64,000 nucleotides of DNA from Turnera subulata (GCA_028386065.3 JAKUCV010007187.1:5837-69836); one strand, 5' to 3'. Positions 43,581 through 56,608 are shown, numbered from the stretch's first letter. The notes: generated by a model not told the origin, from the sequence alone. Translations and numbers: made by a program.

Positions 43581-46500
43581 TGTAACGCCCCGAATTTTCG
43601 GTACTTAATTTCTATGGAGTTTCCAGAATTTTTGGAATTTAATTTCCAATTTTACCCTTGCATGATTTTCAGGAATTTTGGTCAAAAAAATATTATTAAT
43701 AATTTATTTTCCTTGAAATTATTTCTTTTATGTGAAATAATCTAAGGTATTGGATCTAATTTGTGTTTCAGGGAAAACACATGGCTTGATGTAGTTTTGC
43801 CTGAAACTACGTCGTTTTGGGTTTAAAGTAAAAACAAAATCAAATACTAAACCCTAATCTATGGGCGCGTTGACTAGGAGGAGAGTTGACCGCGCCTTAG
43901 ACCAAAACGACGTCGTTTTGGTCAAGGCCGGCCAACCCTAACCCTTTTCTCTTTTCTTTCCCTCTCTCACCTTTCTTTTTCTCTTCTTCTTTCTCTCCCG
44001 CCGCAGCTTTGCTTTTCCTCTCCTCTCCCACGTTTCTCTCCCACGACTCCACTGATAACTCCTCCCCAAATCGTGGTCGGTAGTTACTCCCCGAATCTCC
44101 TTCCCCTTAATCTTTTTTCGTTTTCTTCTGATTCATTTTCTCTGCTCGCTTCTCACCTTTCTTCTCTCCTTCTTCCTCATCGGGCCGCTGTCGTCACTTA
44201 TTCCCCATTACGCCGCCATCGCCCTGCATAGGAGGAGAGTCATTTGTGATTAAGGACCGGTGGGCTCGCCTCGGCTGCACGTGTTCTTGAGTTCGAGCCG
44301 CCGCTGCCGCCGTGGTTGTTGCGTGTTGAGGTGCGCTTGACGGTAGGTCAGCAGCGATCAGATGGGGTTAATGTTGGGTGAGGGAGGTCGGGTACCAGTT
44401 CACGGCGAGGAGTCGCCGCCATCGCTGGTAGGCCTTCATCTTTTCTCTTCCTCCTTTTCTTTTGCTTGCTGTGCTTGCGGTTGGATTTTGATTCCAGGCA
44501 GTGAGTGTGTGCTCGGTTGCAGGAAATTGATGCCGAATTGTGGCTATGGTTGGAGTTTCTATCTGTAGATCTCGAGATTGGAGATGCTTGACAGATCCAA
44601 GACCTTTGTTTGAGGATCCGTTGTTGTTGTGAACGGTTCATTTTTCCCGTAAGCATTTTCGGCACCTATCCCTGTTCTAATTTATTGTTTGGATGCACTG
44701 TAATAGCGGTGTGGTTGGTGATGATGACGGGATTCGGGCTTTTGACAGTTTGTGGAGAACGTTTCTTCATTCTGGGATTTTGGTGCTTTTTCGGCGAGGG
44801 CTGACCGGAATCCGGTGAGGCTCGGGTTGCTGTTCCGGCTAGACATAATTTTTTTTCCGGCATTACATGGTAATTCTCGATGTTGGCCGTTATTTGATTT
44901 TGTACATGTCATGTTTTGTAAATGCATTTAATTAATGTATTAAAACGATATGGACTTAGTGGAAACCGGGTGTGCACGTTGTGAGTGGCGCGGCCGGAAT
45001 CCTACCGACGCATATAGGCCTAGGTCGGAAGACTGGGCTCGAGTTTATAAAATAGTTGGATTATTTTTATAACGATTTGGGCCAGGCCCAATTAATGATA
45101 TTAAGGATATATAGGCTTTAGGCCGAGTGACTATTATGGGAATGGGCTTTAGGCCCATTGGATAATTAAAACTGACAACTATTATGGATATGGACCTTAG
45201 GTCCAAAGGAAGATAAAACCTATTGTTTTAATTTAAGTGGACCTTTAGTCTCGGACTAAGATTATAAGATTGTTTGGGCTTAGACCTTGATGGTTTAGTA
45301 ACGGGCCTTAGGCTAGGTGATAAACTCAAGATCATACATTGGCATGCATTTATTTATTTGTGATGAGTAAGCATCTTATATGATGTGTATATTCGTAGGA
45401 AGTTATGGACATAGGAATGTTGAGGCGGAACGAGGCTTCGGCTTTCGAGACAATTAATACGGCCCAAGTGAGGACATATAAACCTTTGTATGCGTACTGC
45501 CTACAATACTCGGTTATGTGTTGTGGTTCATTAAGTGATAACATTTGTTTGGCATTTAAAGTTGTATGTGTGTATGCCTCTTGTGTTGATGTTGTTGTTG
45601 CACGGTGTATCATGATGATGATATCTTTGTTGTTGAGTGCCTAGTTATGTGAACTGTGAGCCTATGTGATGTGGTATGCCAGTTGAGCATGATATGTTGT
45701 TATGATTAATAAATAATATATGACTTTGTGGTTCGTGTGGTGACTTGAGGGTTGAAGGCCCGGACTTGAGAATAAGATATTAAATCCACACAATCCTGTT
45801 TGATCATAACGTATGGCACAATTCTTTAAGCATAATTGAGAATAACATACTATAATAATTCTACTGTGGGGCTGTTGACCGGTTGGTTCGAGTGGGAAGT
45901 GATACCCCTCGGGATTTCATGCGGGATAGCATGGTATATGCGGTTTAGCATGTGGGTCTGTGATGACCGGTTCTACCTCCCGCTTTCTATCTCCCCCTTT
46001 TTACCTCGCTCTTTCTCTCTATCTATCTCTCTCTCTCACTGATTGTAATGGGCCTTGCCCTGATTATATTGGGCTTAAGCCCTGGTTGTCTCATGAGACG
46101 GGACCGAGCTCGACACACACAGTAGAGGGCCCTAATAAAATATTAAATCTTAATAATAATAAAATACAACGATAATAAGATGATTAAAGGCAAGTTTAGG
46201 TTTTAAGTTCTGATGATGACTTTGTGTTGTGCAATGTGACTTGTTTGTGCACTATGATTGCTACTGCCTAATGCCAGTATTTGTGGTTGATTTGTATTAG
46301 TATAATTTGGTTTATTTGTTTGCGGTGAGACAGTGGTTGGTCTCACCCCCTTACAGTCTTTACACAGGTTAACTGATCGATGATCAGAAGAGCATATCAG
46401 CAGGTGGCGGTGCTTTCCTCCTCGGGTCGGATCCATAGGGTTCATTGCATGCATGTTGCTATGTATTTTTGTCTTCCGCTGCGTACTTGATTCCATTGTA

Positions 46501-46718
46501 TTATTTATTATTTGATTAAATGTTGATCATGTTGTTGATACCGTATCCCAGGTAGAAGGGCATTTTGATCACTTCTCATGTTGTAATTAATTTAATGGGT
46601 TATTTGGGATATGGGTGTTTAGTTAATGATTTTCGTGTCCCTGGGATGATACGGGCAACTTAGTCATTTTATATTTAAATTCTATTTTATATTAATAAAT
46701 TAGGACACATGCGTTTCA
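43581..46718 (+). mobile_element. Solo LTR-like insertion (3.14 kb), Tekay/Del style
   Basis: Begins TGTAACGCCCCGAATTTTCG and ends ACATGCGTTTCA, flanked by the 5-bp duplication TCGCA (43576-43580, 46719-46723), which places it inside the 3' LTR. The TGTAACGCCCCGAATTTTCG start is typical of Del/Tekay-type LTRs. A pyrimidine-rich, GC-rich block (43920-44240) lies upstream of stretches rich in GGGCTTTAGGCC-type phrases (45110-45320). No gag or pol coding is present, so a large solo LTR is the simplest reading; a non-autonomous element is possible. Confidence 0.75.
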
Positions 46719-47269
46719 TCGCAGTTAAAATACTACACAATAAATCCAAACACAGCAGAAGTTCCAAGACAACATCTGTCACCCACACTCGGGGACCATT
46801 ATTTAATCCACACAAACTAGCCCAACAGCAGCAGTATAACCAGTATAAACAGCATTATATGCATCATAGGAAAGCAACAACACAACAACATATATAACAG
46901 AGCAGCGGAAGACTTATATGCACATGCAGCGGAGGTATGTATCCGGAGTCAGGTGGAGAAGAAAGCAGCAGCCATCGAACGTCGTACCTGAACTACGAAA
47001 CAACTTAACCTACGGGATGAAACTTCGCAGGCGAGGGGTGAGTCCGAAATGCGCACCGACCAAGGATAAATAGTGATATGCAGGCAACCGTAATACTGTA
47101 AAGAAAACACAGGCAAGCAATAGCACATCTCAAACAAGACTGAGCCAAGACCTATAGAATATTTATTATTATTACCAATTTTATCTTCCAGGCCCCGTCA
47201 CTGGACAAGCTAGGGTTGTACCAGGTTATCAATTAATTCCGGATGCCAGGTCAAAGAGAACCAAACCAA

Positions 47270-47395
47270 ACCTTACCATACCGGGACCACGTCCCAAAAT
47301 AACCATACCGGGTTCAACAACCCAAAATAACCATACCGGGTTCAACAACCCAAAAATAACCATACCGGGACCTCGTCCCAAAATATCAAACCTGA
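47270..47395. repeat. Hairpin repeat units in Tekay 3' LTR (four units)
   Basis: Four consecutive units share AATAACCATACC followed by a small inverted repeat: GGGACCACGTCCC, GGGTTCAACAACCC, GGGTTCAACAACCC, GGGACCTCGTCCC. The 5' LTR of the same element (54678-54732) has only two units, one of each type. Arms change together (GGGAC/GTCCC versus GGGTT/AACCC). Confidence 0.85.
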
Positions 47396-49324
47396 CATGA
47401 CAGCCCACCAATCCGGGATAAACATCTCCAAACCAAGTAACCGACCATAGCATCCCAAAATTAATTTTCAAACCATCGGGTCGTACCACTACTTTCCATT
47501 TGAAAATTAAATCATCATCTCAAATTCACTTTCCAATTTCTACTTCCAATATCCAATTTCCTTTATCCAATTATCCATAGTCAACAGTCCAACATCAATC
47601 TCACACAATATCCACAGAATCAATATCACAGTCCAACAACAGCAATAACCATAGCAGTCAAATAACCAACAATGAACATCTCAGTAGTTCAATCAATCAA
47701 CAAAACACAAAAAGTATTACAGGCAACATATCAAGGGTTATCCATCCTCACCTTAGCCGATGATCAATTATGGAAATGTCCAACAGATTCCAAGTCCGGT
47801 TCCTCAACAAATTGCTCGTTATCAGCTCCTATATCAATCAAATAATATGCACACATAAGGTGATATGCAAATGCCAGACTAACACTGTATGCCGTAAAAT
47901 AAATACTGACTCGTCGCGGTTACTGCCTCGGGTTAATTCTCCATTATCATCATAATTCACCATTTATTTTTCATGTGTCAAAATACCATACTATACTTAT
48001 ACCCGAATATTATTCCGGTATTTTATTACCTTGATAATACCCCTTTCCATATTTATTCTCCTTAAAATAATTATCATAATATACTTTATATATTTTTAGA
48101 AAATCATTTCCACAATTATATATATTTTCTCTTTTCCCAGAATTTCTTTTCTTTTTTTTTATTATTAAAATCAGACTGGGCCCAAAATAACAGCCAAAAC
48201 CCATGGAACTCAACCCAACAGGTCAGCCCTGGCCCAGACGCAGAGCCCAGACCAAAGCATGAGCCACAAGCCCACGCCAGGCCCAGACCCCCGCCAACCC
48301 AAGCTGCAGCCGACCCGTTGAAGAAACGGGTCACTCACCCTCAATCCGGGTCTGCGACGGGCGATAGGAGGTGAAACAGCGGCGAGCAACGAACGGAGGC
48401 GAGGCGACGAGATCGAACAGATGATGGCGGCAAAAAGCTATCGGCTACTGAGCACGGCTGCAGACTGTCGACGACGAAGGGAGAAGCAACGACGACGAGC
48501 CAAACACAAAACGGGTCGTCGGGTCCTTGGCTGCCGATGGGGCGTCGAGTGGCGAGGGCGGGCGGCGACGGCTGTGTCTAGTCGGCAACGGCACGGGGAG
48601 CGCGATGGTGTGGGTGGTGTCTTGTGAGGCGGCGTAGTTCACTCCCTCGTGAACAGTAGCAGAGGGGTGAGGGAGAAGGAAAGGTGACGGTGATGATGAG
48701 GTGGCAGTTTCTGGTTGGGTGTGTGTTGTGTGTTATGTTTTTTTTATTTTTTTATGGTATGGGTTTTGTGTGTAGGTTTGTAGGCAGAAGGTGATGTCTG
48801 GGTACGTGTTTGCAGAAGGTGATGAAGATGGTGTGCACTGGAAGCAGAAGAAACACAGTCTTATAGGCATGCAAATCCACTGGTAAGGCACGGGTTACAC
48901 AGGCAGTTCACAAGCAAAATGGGAGAAGGCAGTTGAATAATTGAGCTGCCTCAATTATATGGTACTGTGCAACATGTGAAGTGTGTCCCGCCTGGACCAG
49001 AAAATATCCAGTATACCCCCTTACCTTTATTTCTGGTCCCTTAACTGGGGGGTAAACCCGGCTTTTTTGAAGATTCCTGGACCCAAAAAATCCCAACTTT
49101 GGTCCGTAAAATTCGCATAAAAATCTCGAACGTGGGACAAGTCTCGGTTTCGGAATCCGATGCTCGAGTTACCATAAATTAATTACCCAAGATTAATTTT
49201 AAATGGTAAATCACTGTAAAATAACTTAAATAGTCCCGATAAAAATGAAATTTTTACCAGGACTGTGACAGCCTACCCACCTTAAAAAGAATTTCGTCCC
49301 CGAAATTCACTCTGTTGCTGTGAA

Positions 49325-49987
49325 CAGGTGGGGATACTGAGAACGCATGTGCTCCTCCACTTCCCACGTAGACTCGTTCGCAGATTGCTTGCTCCACTTA
49401 ACCCTTACCATCGGTATGACTCGGTTTCTCAACTGTCTGACCTCTCAGGCAAGAATCTGCTCTGGCAACTCTGTATACGTAAGATCCTCTGCGACCTCAA
49501 CATCTGCTATAGTAACCACATGGCTCGGATCTGATCTATACCTCCTCAACATAGAGACATGGAACACGTCGTGAATCCGTGACAACTCCTCTGGTAAAGA
49601 CAATTTGTACGCCAAAGGTCCAACCCTTTCCACGATCTCATACAGCCCGATGTACCTGGGACTCAGCTTCCCTCTTTTCCCAAATCTGATAACACCCTTC
49701 CAAGGTGCAACTCGGAGGAAAACTCTTTCTCCCACTTGGTACTCCATCTCACGGCGATGCTTATCGGCATAACTCTTATGCCAGTCCTGTGCTGCTCTCA
49801 TACTCTGCATAACTATCTGAATCTTATCAACTGTCTGCTTGACTAAATCTGGACCAACGATCAAACGAAGATCTTCTTTATCCCAACAAACTGGACTTCG
49901 GCATTTCCTTCCGTAAAGAGCTTCGAACGGTGGCATGCCAATACTGGAATGAAAACTATTGTTATAGGCAAGTTCCGCTAAAGGCAA
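49325..49987 (-). pseudogene. pol: Tekay integrase C-terminus with chromodomain-like end
   Basis: The minus strand reads PLAELAYNNSFHSSIGMPPF and EALYGRKCRSPVCW (typical end of gypsy integrase), then VGERVFLRVAPWKGVIRFG, LSPRYIGLYEIVERVGPLAY and HDVFHVSMLRRY. After a stop at 49445 the same frame gives EVRQLRNRVIPMVRVKW and STWEVEEHM, matching the chromodomain found at the end of chromoviral integrases, which is thought to steer insertion to marked chromatin. The following ISGTKFFLRW and purine tract lead into the 3' LTR. The stop separates the chromodomain, so this copy could not make a full protein. Confidence 0.88.
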
Positions 49988-50940
49988 GTACTGATCCCAA
50001 CTCCCACTGAAATTAAAAGCACAAGCCTTAGCATGTTTTCCAGCGTCTGAATAGTCCTCTCTGACTGTCCGTCAGCCTGAGGATGAAACGCAGTACTTAA
50101 ACTCAACATTGTACCCAAAGCTGCTTGCAGACTCTTCCAAAACCGTGATGTGAATCTCGGATCTCTGTCTGAGACTATGGACTTAGGAATTCCATATAGC
50201 CTTACAATCTCTGCAACATACTGTTTCGCCAACTTATCCATGGTGTCTGTCTGTCGGATGGGAAGAAAATGAGCTGATTTTGTAAGTCGATCAACGATAA
50301 ACCAGATAGCATCATGCTGTCTCCGAGTCAACGGTAATCCGACCACAAAATCCATAGTGATCACCTCCCATTTCCAATCTGGCATTGTCAACGATCTCAA
50401 CTTTCCCGCTGGAGCCTGATGCTCGGCTTTCACTTGCTGGCAAGTGATACACTTAGCAATATACTCGGCTACATCTTTCTTCATATGTGGCCACCAAAAA
50501 TGACTCCTCAAATTCTGATACATCTTGGTGCTTCCGGGATGCATAGCATACGGTGTCATATGTCCTTCTTCCAGAATCTGATTACGCAGGTTACCAACAC
50601 TAGGTACACATAGACATTTTTCCAGCATCAGTGCACTATCCTCGGCTATGTGAAACTTGTCTTCCTTTCCACTGTGGACTGCTTCCTTCAGCTTGATCAG
50701 ATCGGGATCTCCATCCTGTAGTTCCACAATCCAACCTCTTAGGTTAGACTTGACTTCAATATGGGTCAACAAAGCTCCTATCTCATCAATTGACAAATCA
50801 ACTCCCATCTTCCTTAACTTGATAAAAAAGGATATCGAGTAGGTCGTGGAAGCATCTTCTGGTTGTCTCCGGCTCAAAGCATCAGCTACAACATTAGCTT
50901 TTCCAAGGTGATACTCAATAGTACAATCATAACCGTTCAA
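49978..50940 (-). pseudogene. pol: Tekay RNase H end and integrase core
   Basis: The minus strand begins NGYDCTIEYHLGKANVVADA, the last RNase H block, preceded by a stop. Integrase zinc-finger: HPGSTKMYQNLRSHFWW and ITCQQVKAEHQ. Catalytic core: VITMDFVVGLP, FIVDRLTKSAHF, SIVSDRDPRFTSRFW, AFHPQADGQSERTIQTLENM (D, D, E present). It joins the C-terminal part with a frameshift near 49985. Strand transfer by this copy is unlikely given breaks on both sides. Confidence 0.9.
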
Positions 50941-52032
50941 CTACTCAACCCAACGTCTTTGTTCCAGGTTAAGTTCCTTCTGAGTCATGATGTACTTGAG
51001 ACTTTTATGATCTGTGAAAAACCGGCATCTCTCTCCGAACAGGTAATGTCGCCAAATCTTCAAAGCAAGGATCACTGCGACCAACTCTAGATCATGTGTC
51101 GGATAGTTCTTCTCAAGCGGTCTCAACTGTCTCGAAGCATAAGCAATCACTCTGCCCTCTTGCATCAGAACTGCTCCCAAACCAAGACCTGAAGCATCCC
51201 AAAACAGCACATACTCCACTCCTGGCTTAGGTGCTGTCAAAACTGGCGCTGATGTCAACTTCTTTTTCAGTTCATCAAAACTCTTCTGGCAGGCTTCACT
51301 CTAAACAAAGGCCTGATCTTTCTTCAACAGCTTGGTCATAGGACTGGCTATCCAAGAAAAACCCTCGATGAATCTCCAGTAATATCCTGCAAGGCCAAGA
51401 AAACTTATGACTTCGGGTACCGTCTTGGGTGACTCCCACTCTAGAACAACTTTCACTTTGGCAGGGTCAACTTCAATCCCATCCCCAGATACAACATGTC
51501 CAAGGAATGCAACTTCTTCAAGCCAGAACTCGCACTTGCTGAACTTGGCAGACAACTATTTCTCTCACAACCTCTGTAGTACTACTCTCAGGTGCTCTTT
51601 ATGTTCTTCCCTGTTCTGGGAGTATATCAGAATGTCATCGATGAAGACTACCATGAACTTGTCCAGAAACTCGTTCAAGACCAAGTGCATCAAGTACATG
51701 AAAACTGCAGGTGCAGTGGTCAAACCGAAAGGAACCACTGTGAATTCAAAGTGTCCATACCGAGTGCGGAAGGCTGTCTTCGGTATGTCCTTCTCTGCAA
51801 TCTTGACCTAATGGTATCCAGACCAAATATCAATCTTGGAAAACATGGTAGCTCCTTGTAACTGATCAAAAAGGTCATCAATCCTGGGAAGTGGATACTT
51901 TTTCTTCACTGTCACTTTGTTCAACTGTCGGTAGTCCACACACATATACAAACTGCCATCTTTTTTTTTCACAAACAGAACTGGTGATCCCCAAGGTGAT
52001 GTACGAGGTCTGATGACTCCCTTCTCAAGCAA
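50941..52032 (-). pseudogene. pol: Tekay reverse transcriptase and RNase H
   Basis: The minus strand reads [62 protein letters not shown] and then a stop. Continuing in frame: [20 protein letters not shown] (the Y/FxDD catalytic motif), a stop near 51557, [36 protein letters not shown]. After a TAG near 51301 it reads [40 protein letters not shown] and [11 protein letters not shown] (RNase H). All interruptions seen are TAG/TGA, mostly where conserved Gln or Trp is expected. This clade's RT-RNase H-INT order is preserved. Confidence 0.9.
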
Positions 52033-52041
52033 CTCATCTAA

Positions 52042-52932
52042 CTATTTCTTTAATTCCTGGAGTTCTGTCGGTGCCATCGAGATAGGTGTCACTCCCGGCA
52101 TCAAGTCGATAGTGTACTCAACTTCTCTATCAGGTGGCAATCCTGGTAGATCCTCTGGAAACACATCTGGAAACTCTCTCACAACTGTGATGTCCCCCAA
52201 AACCGGAGTTTGAACTTCTTCGCCCTTGACATGAGTCAACAAAGCATCTGGACCATGCGGTTTCATTTCGAAATCCTGATTAGCAGAGATACTACATATA
52301 GTAGCAACTCTCTCAATACCTGTCAACAAAACCTGTCGCCCACCATCGGAAGTCAGCAGTACTTCCTTGGTTTGATAGTTTACCATAGCACTGTACCTCG
52401 ACAACCAATCCATCCCCAGAATGATATCGAAACCTCCCATGTTCATCACAACTAACCGTGCAAGAAAAACCTCGTTATCGTACGAAAGCGAAACGTCTCT
52501 GCACACATGGGTTAATCTGACCACTATAACCACAGGTAACCTAACCCTCACCGAACAAGTTAAACTCTCTTCCGTACAGTTATGTTGTATTGCAAAACTT
52601 TGCGCGACAAAAGAATGCGTAGCACCAGGATCAATCAAAGTATATGCAATACTACCAAAGACTGTAAAAGTACCTGCTATGACATCGACATTCTCTGGAT
52701 CCTCATCAGCGGTGATCACAAATGCTCTCGGTACTGCTGCACTCTGATTCATGGCTGACTGGGTTCTAGCAGGAACAGCTCTACGTGCTCGGCCTCGGCC
52801 AACTCCAGAACTACTAGGAACCCTGGCAACTGAAGCTTGCACTGTCTGAACAGGTGCCGTACCTCCGAATCTTCCCAACTTAGGACAAGAATGTCGGTAA
52901 TGCCCAACTTCGTTACACTCACAGCACCTCAC
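52042..52932 (-). pseudogene. Tekay gag zinc knuckle and protease
   Basis: The minus strand has CCECNEVGHYRHSC (C-X2-C-X4-H-X4-C, an intact zinc knuckle) and a basic linker GRGRARRAVPARTQS. The retropepsin core is YTLIDPGATHSFV (D-P-G in place of D-S-G), followed by GFDIILGMDWLSRYSAMVN. VFPEDLPGLPPDREVEYTID leads into the RT. It sits directly upstream of RT as in Del/Tekay elements. D-P-G is common in this clade's decayed and some active copies, so it is not proof of loss. Confidence 0.88.
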
Positions 52933-53118
52933 CTGAGACAGAGGAAGTCTCGGGTGAATATTCCCAGACGAAGTCCCTCCAGACTAAGTCCAAGAACTGC
53001 CTCTGTTGTAGGTATTTTTGTTCTATCCACATCTCTGGCTTACTAGCATAGATCGGCTCTGTCCATACCCTGATCGGTTAGCAGGTATCTGGAACCTCTT
53101 GTTCTGCCCCCCAGAACT

Positions 53119-53921
53119 CTATGCAGCTTGTCTCTTACGGATCTCCTGTTGCTCTCTCTCATTGCCTAGCCAAATAATCTCGGCTCTCAAGGCATCTGAT
53201 AGCATGTCCTGGTAAGTCTCATAAACCTTGCATCCCATGACTGTCTGGATGCCAGATCGAAGACCATCCCAAAAAAGTCGGCATCTGGCCTCCTGAGCAG
53301 CTACAAACTCGCTGGCGTAGATAGAAAGGCGGTTGAACTGGACCTCATACTCATTGAGCGTCTGTTCTGCCCCTGTTGTAATCCCATAAACTCTCATTTC
53401 AGCTGGTCCTGGTACGCCTCAAAAACAAACTTCCTTCCGAACATATTCATGAACTGATTCCGTAGAATAGTGATAGGTGTCGGCAAATCTCTGGTTGCAG
53501 ACTGCCACCAATCAACGGCAACTCCTCTGAACATAGCAGCAGCATATCTGGCCCACTTGTCATTCCTGTATGTCAGTTTCAGCATAACTCGGTTCATCTG
53601 TCTGAGCCACTGATCAGCATCCTGTGGTATAGTAACACCGGTGAAAATCTCTGCCCCAAGCTTTTCCAGCTTCGTATACACTAGATCCTCAACGGGTCCC
53701 TGATTTTCCTGTTCCCGAGCTTCCATAGTATCGATACGAGCATCCCTGGCATCTTGCCTTTGCAGAATCTGAGTTACCACGTTTAACATCTGTGTTGGGT
53801 CTCCCAAAGGAACAATCGGAGGGTGTTCCGGACCTCCCGCAACTTGCTGCGGTTGATCCACCGATACTTGATCGTCATCTAGGTGAACTCCAGCATGTTG
53901 ATTCCCTCCAACCGGATCCAT
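53119..53921 (-). pseudogene. gag: Tekay gag core, broken
   Basis: The ATG at 53921 opens MDPVGGNQHAGVHLDDDQVS. The core follows: QILQRQDARDARIDTMEARE, GAEIFTGVTIPQDADQWLR, MFRGVAVDWWQSATRDLP, NQFMNMFGRKFVFEAYQDQL. A TGA (near 53396) and a frameshift near 53365 interrupt before TLNEYEVQFNRLSIYASEF, DGLRSGIQTVMG and IWLGNEREQQEIRKRQAA. The PBS and 5' LTR lie directly upstream. Gag would form particles; this one cannot be made whole. Confidence 0.9.
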
Positions 53922-54027
53922 TCGTACCTATATGAGAAAGTATATGTATGCATATCATATCATCACAGATCTTATGCGCAAACAGACAATCATGCAATCA
54001 CAATTACGTCCCTAATGACCTACTGCC

Positions 54028-54040
54028 TGCTCCGCTACCA
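54028..54040 (-). promoter_or_regulatory. Tekay primer-binding site
   Basis: The minus strand reads TGGTAGCGGAGCA three bases after the 5' LTR end, at the expected place for tRNA-primed minus-strand synthesis. It is related to the initiator-Met tRNA complement with mismatches. Confidence 0.7.
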
Positions 54041-54043
54041 AAA

Positions 54044-56608
54044 TGAAGCACCTCAACCCGTATTTACCAAACACAGTAAACACGTGCCGAAACTATTCTT
54101 ATTGATAGAAAAGATAGTACATCACAGTCAAAATACTACACAGTAAATCCTAACACAGCAGAAGTTCCAAGACAAGATCTGTCACCCACACTCGGGGACC
54201 ATTATTTAATCCACACAAACTAGCCCAACAGGAGCAGCATAACCAGTATAAACAGCATTATATGCATCATAGGAAAGCAGCAACACAACAACATATATAA
54301 CATAGCAGCAGAAGACTTATATGCACATGCAGCGGAGGTATGGATCCGGAGTCAGGTGGAGAAGAAAGCAGTAGCCATCGAACGTCGTACCTGAACTACG
54401 AAACAACTTAACCTACGGGATGAAACCCCGCATTCGAGGGGTGAGTCGGAAATGCTCACCGACCAAGGATAAACAGTGGTACGCAGGCAACCGTAATACT
54501 GTAAAGAAAACACAGGCAAGCAATAGCACATCTCAAACAAGACTGAGCCAAGACCAAAAGAATATTTATTATTACTACCAATTTTATCTTCCGGGCCCCG
54601 TCACTGGACAAGCTAGGGTCGTACCAGGTTATTAATTAATTCTGGATGCCAGGTCAAAGAGAACCATACCAAACCTTACCATACCGGGTTCAACAACCCA
54701 AAAATAACCATACTGGGACCTCGTCCCAAAATATCAAACCGAGCATGACAGCCCACCCATCCGGGATAAACATCCCCAAACCAAGTAACCGGCCATAGCA
54801 TCCCAAAATTAATTTTCAAACCATCGGGTCGTACCACTACTTTCCACGTGACAATTAAATCATCATCTCAAATTCACTTTCCAATTTCCACTTCCAATAT
54901 CTAATTTCCTTTATCCAATTATCCATTTCCACTTCCAATATCTAATTTCCTTTATCCAATTATCCATAGTCAACAGTCCAACATCAATCTCACACAATAT
55001 CCATAGAATCAATATCACAATCCAATAACAGCAATAACCATAGCAGTCAAATAACCAACAATGAACATATCAGCAGTTCAATCAAACAATAAAGCACACA
55101 AAGTATTACAGGCAACATATCAAGGGTTATCCATACTCACCTTAGCCGATTATCAATTATGGAAATGTCCAACAGATTTCAAGTCCGGTTCCTCAACAAA
55201 CTGCTCGTTATCAGCTCCTATATCAATCAAATAATATGCACACATAAGGTGATATGCAAATGCCAGACTAACACTGTATGCCATAAAATAAATATTGACT
55301 CCTCTCGATTACTGCCTCGGGTTAATTCTCCGTTATCATCATAATTCACCATTTATTTTCCATGTGTCAAAATACCATACTATACTTATACCCGGATATT
55401 ATTCCGGTATTTTATTACCTTGATAATACCCTTTTCTATATTTATTCTCCTTAAAATAATTATCATAATGTATTTTATATATTTTTAGAAAATTGTTTCC
55501 ATAATTATATATATTTTCTCTTTTCCCAGATTTTTTTTAAAATTATTAAAACCAGACTGGGCCCAAAATAACAGCCCAAACCCATGGAACTCAACCCAAC
55601 AGGTCAGCCCTGGCCCAGACGCAGAGCCCAGACCAAAGCATGAGCCACAAGCCCATGCCAGGCCCAGACCCGCGCCAGCCCAAGCTCCAGCTGACCCGTT
55701 GAGGAAACGGGTCACTCACCCTCAATCCAGGTTTGCGACGGGCGACACGAGGTGAAACAGCGGCGAGCGACGAACGGAGGCGAGGCGACGAGATCGAACA
55801 AGCAACGGCGGCGAAAAGCTCTCGGCTACTGAGCACGGCTGCAGACTATCGACGGCGAAGGGAGAAGCAACGACGACGAGCCAAACGCAAAATGGTCGTC
55901 GGGTCCTTGGCTGCCGACGGCGCGTCGAGTGGCGAGGGCGGGCGGCGACGGCTGTGTCTAGTGAGGCGGCGTAGTTCACTCCCTCGTGAACAATAGCATA
56001 GGGGTGAGGGAGAAGGAAAGGTGACGGTGGTGATGAGGTGGCAGTTTCTGGTTGGGTGTGTGTTGTGTGTTATGTTTTTTTTTATTATTTTCTGGTATGA
56101 GTTTTGTGTGTAGGTTTGCAGGCAGAAGGTGATGTCTGGGAACGTGTTTGCAGAAGGTGATGAAGATGGTGTAAACTGGAAGCAGTTGAAACACAGTCTT
56201 ATTGGCATGCAAATCCACTGGTGAGGCACGGGTTACACAGGCAGTTCACAGGCAAAACAGGAGAAGGCGGCTTAATAATTGAGTGGTCTCAATTATATGG
56301 TACTGTGCAACATGTGAAATGTGTCCCGCCTGGACCAAAAAATATCCAGTATACCCCCTTACCTTTATTTTTGGTCCGTTAACTCGAGGGTAAACCCGGC
56401 TTTTCTAAAGATTCCTAGACCCAAAAAATCCCAACTTTGGTCCGTAAAATCCGCAGAAAAATCTCAAACGTGGGACAAGGCTCGGTTTCGGAATCTGATG
56501 CTCGAGTTACCATAAATTAATTACCCAAGATTAATTTTAAATGGTAAATCACTGTAAAATAACTTAAACAGTCCCGGTAAAAATGAAATTTTTACCTAGG
56601 CTGTTACA
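54044..56608 (-). repeat. 5' LTR of Tekay/Del element (2.57 kb)
   Basis: The plus strand begins TGAAGCACCTCAACCCG and ends CTAGGCTGTTACA. It is colinear with the 3' LTR. Right flank TGAAG (56609-56613) matches the left flank TAAAG at four of five bases, consistent with one decayed target duplication. A 48-bp segment (TCCACTTCCAATATCTAATT...) is tandemly duplicated near 54890-54965 in this LTR only. Confidence 0.92.

Larger units (their letters stand above)
43499..49270 (-). repeat. 3' LTR of Tekay/Del element, split by a 3.1-kb insertion
   Basis: The plus strand starts TGAAGCGCCCGACCCG and ends GGACTGTGACA. It is colinear with the 5' LTR at 54044-56608. Removing the insertion 43581-46718 and one target copy leaves about 2.63 kb, against 2.57 kb for the 5' LTR. 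The GC-rich part (48300-48650) gives open frames on both strands, but they appear in both LTRs with indels and are not genes. On the element strand the PPT (AAGGTGGGTAGGC) lies just outside 49270. Left target duplication TAAAG (43494-43498). Confidence 0.9.

Noticed and set aside
48421..48642. GC-rich open frames on both strands as a host gene
   Set aside because: The region lies in the Tekay LTR; the same stretch in the other LTR (55733-55996) has indels that change the frame, so no protein is conserved.
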